This document shows positions 57,457-64,000 of a stretch of 64,000 nt of DNA, one piece after another. The number at the start of each line of letters is the position of its first letter. Within the stretch, counting starts at the first letter, position 1. The position numbers and the translations under genes were made by a program. The stretch is from an uncultured Cytophagaceae bacterium. Lineage in GTDB: Bacteria; Bacteroidota; Bacteroidia; Cytophagales; Spirosomataceae. The notes beneath the pieces are model-generated. The model was not told the origin of the DNA, ran no database searches, and saw nothing but the letters and a program-made list of their open reading frames with translations. The stretch is from contig CAIUGL010000103.1 of assembly GCA_903898715.1 (NCBI GenBank), forward strand, positions 1-64,000. The letters run 5' to 3'.

Positions 57457-58896
57457 ATGATTAAATTATTAGGTGAATTAAAGGCTTCAGGGTACCAAAG
57501 CAAATCCATTAAAGACGAACTACGAGACAATCTAATCCAGCACATGAAAGCTGGAACAACTGTTTTCGAAGGTGTACATGGATTCGAAAATTCAGTCATT
57601 CCAGAATTAGAAAGAGCTATTTTATCACGCCACAATATCAATTTACTCGGACTTCGGGGACAAGCGAAAACGCGACTTGCACGCCTCATGGTCAATCTAT
57701 TAGATGAGTATATTCCATATATCGAGGGATCTGAAATCAATGATGATCCATTGAATCCTATTTCTCGCTTTGCGATTAACTTGATTGAAGAAAAAGGAGA
57801 TCAAACACCAATTGCTTGGCTACATCGTTCAGATCGATTTGCTGAAAAATTAGCCACACCGGATGTTACTGTTGCTGATTTAATTGGCGACATAGATCCT
57901 ATCAAGGCGGCTAATTTAAAACTTTCGTATGCAGATGACCGTGTGATACATTTTGGGATGATTCCACGTGCAAATCGCTGCATTTTTGTCATTAATGAGA
58001 TTCCTGATCTTCAGGCGCGGATTCAGGTAGCCTTATTCAATATTTTACAAGAGGGTGATATCCAAATCAGAGGGTTTAAATTACGCCTACCTTTGGACGT
58101 TCAATTCATATTTACGGCAAATCCGGAGGACTATACGAACCGCGGAAGCATCGTAACGCCATTGAAAGATCGAATTGGATCTCAAATTCTAACCCATTAC
58201 CCAGAGAGCATTGCTGTTGCGCGTAAAATATCTTCACAGGAAGCGCGCCTGAATGCATCACAAACAGATCGGGTGTACATACCAAATCTTGCGTATGATC
58301 TACTGGAGCAAATCATTTTTGAAGCACGTCAAAGTGAATACATTGACATCAAAAGTGGAGTCAGCGCCCGTATGAGTATATCGATGCTAGAAAGTCTCGT
58401 GAGCACCGCTGAAAGAAGATCGTTGCTAAACAAAGAGAAGCATACGACGGTTCGTCTGGCTGATTTTATGGGTATCATTCCTGCAATTACCGGTAAGGTA
58501 GAGCTGGTATATGAAGGAGAGCAAGAGGGTGCCGCATTTGTGGCAGAACAGTTAATTGGCTCAGCCATTAAAACATTCCTTCCTGGTTTATTCCCTAAAA
58601 TAGAGAAACTATCGAAAAAAATCGAAGATACCCCTTACACAGCATTAATGGAGGCAATTTATGCAGGTGGAGGTTTGGTATTGTATGATGAAAGTTCGGC
58701 TGCCGACTACCAAGAAACGTTAAATTCCTTGAAACCACTGAATGAATTAGTGAAAAAATATCAAGGTGACGCGGCAGTTGAAGATCAGTATTTTATCAAA
58801 GAATTTCTATTGTGGGCTTTAGCGGAACATCACAAATTAGGGAAAGATCGACTGACGAATGGATTTGAATTCAAAGACTTGATTGGCATACTTTAA
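57457..58896 (+). CDS. AAA+ ATPase, magnesium-chelatase subunit I/MoxR-like
   Basis: A 479-residue AAA+ ATPase of the chelatase clade. Walker A is LGLRGQAKTRLARLM. Walker B reads IFVINEIPDL, so Asn stands in place of the usual Asp while the catalytic Glu is kept. FNILQEGDIQIRG and FIFTANPEDYTNRGSIVTPLKDR (sensor 1 and arginine finger region) follow. It probably forms a hexamer that remodels a target with the VWA protein as adaptor. No chlorophyll genes are nearby, so it is not a true magnesium chelatase. Confidence 0.85.
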   Translation: MIKLLGELKASGYQSKSIKDELRDNLIQHMKAGTTVFEGVHGFENSVIPELERAILSRHNINLLGLRGQAKTRLARLMVNLLDEYIPYIEGSEINDDPLNPISRFAINLIEEKGDQTPIAWLHRSDRFAEKLATPDVTVADLIGDIDPIKAANLKLSYADDRVIHFGMIPRANRCIFVINEIPDLQARIQVALFNILQEGDIQIRGFKLRLPLDVQFIFTANPEDYTNRGSIVTPLKDRIGSQILTHYPESIAVARKISSQEARLNASQTDRVYIPNLAYDLLEQIIFEARQSEYIDIKSGVSARMSISMLESLVSTAERRSLLNKEKHTTVRLADFMGIIPAITGKVELVYEGEQEGAAFVAEQLIGSAIKTFLPGLFPKIEKLSKKIEDTPYTALMEAIYAGGGLVLYDESSAADYQETLNSLKPLNELVKKYQGDAAVEDQYFIKEFLLWALAEHHKLGKDRLTNGFEFKDLIGIL

Positions 58897-58898
58897 AA

Positions 58899-58937
58899 AA
58901 AACACCCAATAAATTTTATTGGGTGTTTTCTTTTTTA
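58899..58937. terminator. Bidirectional terminator between the AAA+ gene and hpf
   Basis: 15-bp arms at 58899-58913 and 58915-58929 around ACACCCAATA / TATTGGGTGT, with A and T runs at either side; it serves the two converging genes. Confidence 0.9.
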
Positions 58938-59267
58938 TTCCGTTGCCAAATTGAGCTTGGCTGATTTCACTTGACTAATTTTTGCTTTAAATCGCTTGAT
59001 TTGTTCAGCTAATGCATTGAGAGCTAGATCTAAGGCTTCTTCAAATGATCTAGCTGTTTCTTTGACGAATAAGACCGCACCAGGTACTGCAATTTTAATT
59101 TCTAATAACTTTTCGCGCATTTTCCCTTCTCCGGTAAGCAACTTTAAAAATACTTCTCCTCCGGTTATTCGATCGTAAAAAGTATCTAACTTATTCAACT
59201 TAGCTTGAATGCTATCCAACAATTTACGATCAGCACTGAAGTGAATGGCGTGTACTTGCACTTTCAT
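58935..59267 (-). CDS. hpf: Ribosome hibernation-promoting factor, short form
   Basis: A 110-residue HPF/RaiA-type protein with the beta-alpha-beta-beta-beta-alpha layout: MKVQVHAIHFSADRKLLDSI at the start, VFLKLLTGEGK, KLLEIKIAVPG and SFEEALDLALNALAEQIKRF. It binds idle ribosomes in stationary phase. There is no C-terminal dimerisation extension. The start at 59267 gives the standard MKVQV; an ATG two codons earlier exists. Confidence 0.9.
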   Translation of the reverse strand: MKVQVHAIHFSADRKLLDSIQAKLNKLDTFYDRITGGEVFLKLLTGEGKMREKLLEIKIAVPGAVLFVKETARSFEEALDLALNALAEQIKRFKAKISQVKSAKLNLATE

Positions 59268-59394
59268 AATCATTAAATTTTAAGGGTGAATAGTTGCTTT
59301 GGGAATCTTAGCAAAGCCAACGAAAAACAGAACGTTTTAGATTCGTTGAAAAGGTATATTTTTTTCGAAATGATGTCAAGTAATTCGTGACAAT

Positions 59395-61047
59395 TTATTT
59401 CCACTGAACACGAATCAATCGAAAGGGAATATCGATTTGCCTAAAATAATCATGCCAAAAATACTGTATGGCAGATAAATGATCATTGGGCGATTTAACC
59501 TCAATAAAGCAATAAATCCCATTTTTTTCAATAAACAAATCGGGAAATCCTTTGGCATGCGTAGCCAAATGATTCCACATGTAAGTCAATACAGACCTTA
59601 ATGCTTTTGGGTCTATGACCCTAATTGCATTCTCCATAAACTCCCAATCCAAACTGTACCAGTCCACCAAAGGATTCAAAATACCTTGTTGGCGTTCCCC
59701 CACCCCCTGCATAAACACTAATGCCTGATCAGCATCATCGAGAATTTCCAAACGTGACGCAAAATCCTGTTGACTTAAGGCCGCAAACTCTAGTTGGCCA
59801 TAATGACTTGGCGCATACTGAAACGGGTGGTGATACCCCGATTTCTTTTCTTTAAACAGTAAATCCCACGTTAATAAACCTAGGATGTTTTTCCAAATTC
59901 GATTTTCAGAAAATGTGGCATAGTAGCCTTGTTTTTGAAAATAGTCAACGACACCTTGCTCCACATGACCTTGCCAGGATATGTCGATTTCAATAAGTTC
60001 TGCGTCTTTGAGCGAACTAGTTACCTTTTTGATATGTTTTTTTGAGGCTTGTTTGGCCAAAAAATCTTGAAAGAAATGAATTTCAGCAGGATTTTCAATG
60101 TATTCAAGTCCAAACTCAGCCCAATAAATAGCTTCATCGGTCCGTTTTAATTTAGCCAAGATGCGCACTCGGCGCTCCAATGAATTTATGGATGAAGCGT
60201 ATGCATAAACATTAAGCGCGTGTTCCAGTTGAAGATTTCGTTCGAGGTGTCGGCCAACTTGAAATAACATCTTCTCAAATGCGGGAATGACTAACTCAGT
60301 CAAATCGGAGATCATTGGAAGCACATTAGCTTCAAAAGATGCCATAATGGATGTGACTGAATCTGGTTGTTCTTTAATCTCCCAAAACCATTCACGCCAC
60401 AAACTAAGCTGCCATTTTTGCTCAATTTCTTTACGTGAAGCAAAATAAGGGATTAGATCCTCCTCGGATACATCTACAAATTGGCGATGACCTAAATCGC
60501 GCACAACGAATTCAGTCAGGTCGCGATGCCGGCTTCCAAAAAACAAGAACGTAGTAAATAAATAATAATTCTTATTGGTTGGTTGAATAAAATCATCCCC
60601 TGAAATCAACCCCAGATGCGGCTGATTACTTAATAAGTCAGCTAAAATTGGCTTAGCTAATGATTTTGAAATCTTCTGATCAGGGAAAAGTTGGTGCGCA
60701 ATCTCCAAACATGTTTCTTTTTTCAATACATGCAATAGTTCAGGCAGTATTGTGTCAGCTGAATACCTCTGTAAAAATTGAATATCAATTAATTCTTGAA
60801 AGGCGTCAGGTAATAAATCAATTTCAGGATAATTGATTTTATGTGTTTGAAACCAGGGAGTTGAACGTGAGCAGAGCCGCAAATACAAGCATTGAGCTGA
60901 TTTTGATAGTAAATCAAATTGATTGAGAAATTCGATTTCAGGCTCAATTAGCAAATTTTCATAATGCTTTTTGATGTAACGCAGAACAAATTGATAGTTA
61001 TCCCAATAATAGTCGGATGAAAGATTTGTTTGCGCAGGGGTCTGCAT
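59395..61047 (-). CDS. FAN1-like VRR-NUC nuclease
   Basis: A 550-residue structure-specific nuclease. The C-terminal VRR-NUC domain has the active-site acidic and lysine residues in GFPDLFIEKNG and IYCFIEVKSPNDHLSAIQYFW. The N-terminal region LSKSAQCLYLRLCSRSTPWF matches the SAP-like/wHTH region of FAN1, which unhooks DNA crosslinks. The middle is TPR-like. The length agrees with bacterial FAN1. It is a stand-alone gene, not part of a defence island. Confidence 0.87.
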   Translation of the reverse strand: MQTPAQTNLSSDYYWDNYQFVLRYIKKHYENLLIEPEIEFLNQFDLLSKSAQCLYLRLCSRSTPWFQTHKINYPEIDLLPDAFQELIDIQFLQRYSADTILPELLHVLKKETCLEIAHQLFPDQKISKSLAKPILADLLSNQPHLGLISGDDFIQPTNKNYYLFTTFLFFGSRHRDLTEFVVRDLGHRQFVDVSEEDLIPYFASRKEIEQKWQLSLWREWFWEIKEQPDSVTSIMASFEANVLPMISDLTELVIPAFEKMLFQVGRHLERNLQLEHALNVYAYASSINSLERRVRILAKLKRTDEAIYWAEFGLEYIENPAEIHFFQDFLAKQASKKHIKKVTSSLKDAELIEIDISWQGHVEQGVVDYFQKQGYYATFSENRIWKNILGLLTWDLLFKEKKSGYHHPFQYAPSHYGQLEFAALSQQDFASRLEILDDADQALVFMQGVGERQQGILNPLVDWYSLDWEFMENAIRVIDPKALRSVLTYMWNHLATHAKGFPDLFIEKNGIYCFIEVKSPNDHLSAIQYFWHDYFRQIDIPFRLIRVQWK

Positions 61048-61151
61048 GGCGGAATTGAGCTAATATTTACACTAAAATAGGACTATTTTTAGTTAATTTT
61101 CAAGATTTTAAACAGAAAATTAGATTTTTTCAACAATTTCAGAAATGATGT

Positions 61152-61159
61152 TATATTTG
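61152..61159 (+). promoter_or_regulatory. -7 element of pgk
   Basis: TATATTTG, an exact TAnnTTTG match, 51 bases before the ATG; no clear -33 TTG. Confidence 0.55.
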
Positions 61160-61210
61160 CAGGCTTGATATATCTCAGGTAAAACATATAATTTTAACGA
61201 AACAAAATTT

Positions 61211-62401
61211 ATGCAAACGGTTTCAAATTTCAATTTTGCTGGCAAAAAAGCATTAGTTCGTGTTGACTTCAACGTACCTCTTAATGAGCGATTTGAAATT
61301 ACAGATGATACACGTATCAAAGCAACGATTCCAACAATCCAAAAGATTTTATCGGATGGGGGTTCTGCTATCTTGATGTCACATTTAGGTCGTCCAAAGG
61401 ATGGGCCAACTGAAAAGTATTCCTTAAAGCATTTAGTAACACCACTTTCGTTGGTGTTTGGGGTTAAAGTTAAGTTTGCCACGGATTGTATCGGAGAAGA
61501 TGCTTCCGCATTAGCGGCAGATTTACAACCAGGTGAGATCCTTTTATTAGAGAATCTTCGCTTTTACAAAGAAGAAGAAAAAGGTGATGAGGCATTTGCT
61601 CAAAAATTAGCCAAACTAGGTAACGTATGGGTAAATGATGCATTTGGAACAGCACACCGCGCACATGCTTCTACGGCTGTAATGGGCAAGTTCTTTACGG
61701 ATAAAGTAGCTGGATATGTCATGCAAGCGGAATTAGATAATGCAAAGAAAATTTTAGAATACTCAGAGCGTCCGTTTACGGCAATCATGGGTGGATCAAA
61801 AATTTCAGATAAAATATTAATCATCGAGCGTTTACTAGATAAGGTTGACAATCTGATTATTGGCGGAGGAATGACCTATACCTTCTCGCTAGCTGAAGGA
61901 GGAAAAATCGGAAAATCAATTTCTGAGCCCGATAAAGTTGAATTAGCCAAATCTCTGATTGAGAAAGCGAAAGCAAAGGGTGTTAATTTAATTATGCCTG
62001 TTGACAATGTCTGTGCAGACGATTTCAACAACAATGCAAATCGCCAGACAGTTAGTCGTGGTGAGATTCCTGATGGATGGGAAGGATTAGATATTGGCCC
62101 AGAATCAGTTAAATTGTTTCAAGATGTGATTGCTAAGTCTAAAACGATTCTTTGGAATGGTCCGATGGGCGTGTTTGAGTTTCCAAATTTTGCCATTGGT
62201 ACGAATGCCATTGCCGATGCGGTCGTAAAAGCTACCGAAGAAAATGGTGCATTCTCGTTAATTGGTGGTGGTGACTCAGCCTCAGCAGTAAACAATGCAG
62301 GTTATGGAGATCGCGTTTCGTATGTGTCTACAGGCGGTGGTGCATTATTGGAATATATGGAAGGTAAGACATTACCTGGGGTAGCTGCTTTAGAAGCGTA
62401 A
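61211..62401 (+). CDS. pgk: Phosphoglycerate kinase
   Basis: A 396-residue glycolytic enzyme. Classical motifs: [54 protein letters not shown] and the nucleotide site [11 protein letters not shown]. Length normal. The transcript ends at a strong hairpin 23 bases after the stop. Confidence 0.98.
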   Translation: MQTVSNFNFAGKKALVRVDFNVPLNERFEITDDTRIKATIPTIQKILSDGGSAILMSHLGRPKDGPTEKYSLKHLVTPLSLVFGVKVKFATDCIGEDASALAADLQPGEILLLENLRFYKEEEKGDEAFAQKLAKLGNVWVNDAFGTAHRAHASTAVMGKFFTDKVAGYVMQAELDNAKKILEYSERPFTAIMGGSKISDKILIIERLLDKVDNLIIGGGMTYTFSLAEGGKIGKSISEPDKVELAKSLIEKAKAKGVNLIMPVDNVCADDFNNNANRQTVSRGEIPDGWEGLDIGPESVKLFQDVIAKSKTILWNGPMGVFEFPNFAIGTNAIADAVVKATEENGAFSLIGGGDSASAVNNAGYGDRVSYVSTGGGALLEYMEGKTLPGVAALEA

Positions 62402-62423
62402 AAAAACGTACGTATTATTTTTG

Positions 62424-62453
62424 AAGGCGAGGAAACATTTCCTCGCCTTTTTG
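62424..62453 (+). terminator. Rho-independent terminator after pgk
   Basis: AAGGCGAGGAA / TTCCTCGCCTT stem with a loop of about five bases and a T run to 62452. Confidence 0.9.
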
Positions 62454-62485
62454 TATTTTTAGCCTATTGTTCTCATACTTTAGAA

Positions 62486-64000
62486 ATGATCTATCCAAAC
62501 GAACCTATACAGTTAAAATCAACCTACATTAGCCTTGATAGTAGACAAATTTACGATCCAGAAAACACGGCGTTCGTTGCTGTACGTGGAATCAACCATG
62601 ATGGCCACCAGTATATGGAGACATTATATCAAAAAGGGGTTCGCGAATTTATCGTCGAAAAAGGTAGTTGGGTAGGCCAACTCCCCGAAAAAGCAAGCCA
62701 ATGGACCAATACATCGATATGGGTCGTTGACAATAGCATCAAAACATTACAGAATTTAGCTCATTTGCATCGTATCGCATTTAACCTACCTGTAGTAGGT
62801 ATTACGGGATCAAATGGTAAAACAACATGTAAAGAGTGGCTATACACATTGACTAAAAATGAGTTCAATGTCGTGCGTAGTCCTAAGAGCTTCAACTCAC
62901 AAATTGGCGTTCCACTATCTATTTGGGCAATTCAATCGCATCATACGCTAGGGATTTTTGAAGCTGGAATTTCAAAAATGAATGAGATGGGGCAATTAGA
63001 ACCCATCATACATCCTGAATATGGTATTTTTACGCATTTTGGCGAAGCACACAGTCAACATTTTGAAACAGATAAAATAAAGTTGACCGAAAAATTAAAG
63101 CTCTTCCGTCATAGCAAAAAACTAATCTATCGCGCAAGTGAAGAAACGAATGAATGGATTCATTTGGAGATGCAAAAAAATAACCCAACATGCGAGTTGG
63201 TGACCTGGAGTACCACAGACCCTAACCAAACCATCTTTGTTTATTGGAAAATAAACGGAACAAGAAGCCAACTAAAGTTTCAGAAAAAAAATCAATCTGA
63301 AGTATTTTTAGATCTACACGTTGAATTGTGTGATGAAGCATCACTTGAGAATATAACACATTGCATCATTCAGGCACATATACTAGGCTTAGATAAAGCC
63401 AAAATTGAACTTGCTTGCAAAGCAATCAGGCCCATCTCCATGCGTCTTGAAATCAAAGAGGGCGTACGAAATAATCAACTTATTGATGATTCATACAATA
63501 ATGACATGGATGGCCTTAGATTGGCCCTTCCCTTATTCAAACGATATGAGGAAAAATCAAAAGTACTTATCATCAGTGATTTCATGGAAACGGGGCAAAA
63601 AGAGGGTGATTTATATCCAACTATCGTCCAACTGATCAAGCATCATCGAATCGATCACGTCGTAGGTATAGGTAGTCAATTAGAACGAAATAAACATCTG
63701 TTCAATCAAATTTCAACGTATTCATCCACAGAGGATTTAATAGACTCTGGAGATTTAAATACGGTACATGATTCAGTCATTTTATTAAAAGGAGCAAGAA
63801 AATTTTCATTCGAAAAAATAGTCAATGCGCTCGAGACAAAGACACATTGCACCCAACTAGAAATAAATCTTGAGGCCATAGAAAATAACCTAACCTATTA
63901 CAAAGCAACAATAGGAAATGATACCAAAATCATGGGCATGGTCAAAGCACATGCTTATGGAGCTGGAGCTATTGAAATAGCTAAAGTATTACAATCTCAA
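62486..64000 (+). CDS. murF-alr: MurF-alanine racemase fusion (3' truncated by window edge)
   Basis: The frame from ATG 62486 is open to the window end, 505 residues. Residues 1-455 are a MurF-type ligase: Walker loop GITGSNGKTTCKEW at about 110-123, the FEAGIS and THFGEAHSQHF region, and DDSYNNDMDGLRLAL in the C-terminal domain. This adds D-Ala-D-Ala to UDP-MurNAc-tripeptide. From about 460 an alanine racemase domain begins (QLEINLEAIENNLTYYK), with the PLP lysine in MVKAHAYGAGA. The fusion, which links D-Ala supply to its use, is known in Bacteroidota. A shadow frame at 63405 is not a gene. Confidence 0.93.
   Translation, partial: MIYPNEPIQLKSTYISLDSRQIYDPENTAFVAVRGINHDGHQYMETLYQKGVREFIVEKGSWVGQLPEKASQWTNTSIWVVDNSIKTLQNLAHLHRIAFNLPVVGITGSNGKTTCKEWLYTLTKNEFNVVRSPKSFNSQIGVPLSIWAIQSHHTLGIFEAGISKMNEMGQLEPIIHPEYGIFTHFGEAHSQHFETDKIKLTEKLKLFRHSKKLIYRASEETNEWIHLEMQKNNPTCELVTWSTTDPNQTIFVYWKINGTRSQLKFQKKNQSEVFLDLHVELCDEASLENITHCIIQAHILGLDKAKIELACKAIRPISMRLEIKEGVRNNQLIDDSYNNDMDGLRLALPLFKRYEEKSKVLIISDFMETGQKEGDLYPTIVQLIKHHRIDHVVGIGSQLERNKHLFNQISTYSSTEDLIDSGDLNTVHDSVILLKGARKFSFEKIVNALETKTHCTQLEINLEAIENNLTYYKATIGNDTKIMGMVKAHAYGAGAIEIAKVLQSQ

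Noticed and set aside
56337-58896. VWA plus AAA+ pair as a defence or ternary toxin system
   Set aside because: No third effector gene (kinase, phosphatase or nuclease) is adjacent, and the flanks are metK and hpf, a core-genome setting.
59395-61047. VRR-NUC nuclease as a phage-defence gene
   Set aside because: The N-terminal FAN1-like region and full length indicate a DNA crosslink repair nuclease, and the neighbours are housekeeping genes.
63405-63635. Small plus-strand frame within the MurF-Alr gene
   Set aside because: It lies in another frame of a gene whose own frame is open from 62486 to the end and shows MurF motifs.

Overview
The window looks like chromosomal DNA of a member of the Bacteroidota, most likely Cytophagales. 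The evidence is the TAnnTTTG-type promoter elements without Shine-Dalgarno sequences, a T9SS-type C-terminal sorting domain, a MurF-Alr fusion, a TonB-dependent receptor with a carboxypeptidase-regulatory-like plug extension, HYC_CC_PP and YtxJ family proteins, and a carotenoid (lycopene) cyclase that would suit a pigmented freshwater or soil bacterium. The genus is inference. No phage, IS element, CRISPR array or rRNA was seen; there is one tRNA (Thr, UGU).

Layout. 1-2.8 kb: 3' end of glycyl-tRNA synthetase, a DUF349 protein, tRNA-Thr. 2.8-12.6 kb: assorted metabolic and envelope genes (secreted nuclease, GT9 glycosyltransferase, Tat-exported M24 peptidase, duplicated-ATPase ABC protein, beta-lactamase-fold hydrolase, sugar isomerase-like protein, GH43 enzyme, Gfo/Idh oxidoreductase) and a remnant of the NAD(P)HX dehydratase gene. 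12.7-26.7 kb: a sulfur island. A Crp/Fnr regulator is followed by an OprD-like porin, TauE/SafE exporter, CstB-like persulfide dioxygenase-rhodanese, small rhodanese, small membrane proteins and a split YeeE/YedE thiosulfate importer. Facing these are a TsdA-like dihaem cytochrome c with a SoxB-like hydrolase and a DUF2202 protein, then DsrE-like, rhodanese, thioredoxin and rhodanese-thioredoxin fusion genes. Five promoters here carry a 16-bp Crp/Fnr-type palindrome at the same distance from a Bacteroidota -7 element, so the island looks like one regulon. The simplest reading is that persulfide is oxidised and transferred to thiosulfate, thiosulfate and sulfite are moved across membranes, and thiosulfate is oxidised in the periplasm.

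26.8-35 kb: MFS transporter, second Crp-like protein, MsrB, GT2, DNA polymerase I, PdxH. 35.2-40.2 kb: a damage-tolerance module of a self-cleaving LexA/S24-type repressor diverging from DNA polymerase IV and a DnaE-type polymerase whose PHP domain has lost metal ligands. 40.4-48.6 kb: Tex, a small metal-handling cluster (HMA protein, heavy-metal-binding peptide, TonB receptor, HYC_CC_PP), a secreted subtilase and an acyltransferase-like membrane protein. 48.6-64 kb: housekeeping genes (ROK kinase, RsgA, WaaA, YtxJ, LipA, lycopene cyclase, MetK, VWA/AAA+ pair, HPF, FAN1-like nuclease, PGK) ending in a MurF-Alr fusion that runs off the window.

The main non-genic feature is a set of intergenic repeats. 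Five sequence families (GACGTTR, AGAGGTR, CGGACTN, GATTACT, GTCNNTA-like) all have a 7-bp period, occur as mosaics in the same gaps, are often paired in inverted orientation, and have become the 3' ends of several genes. A separate palindrome family (CCCCAGnnT...AnnCTGGGG) lies in several gaps and has expanded in frame inside the linker of the ABC protein.
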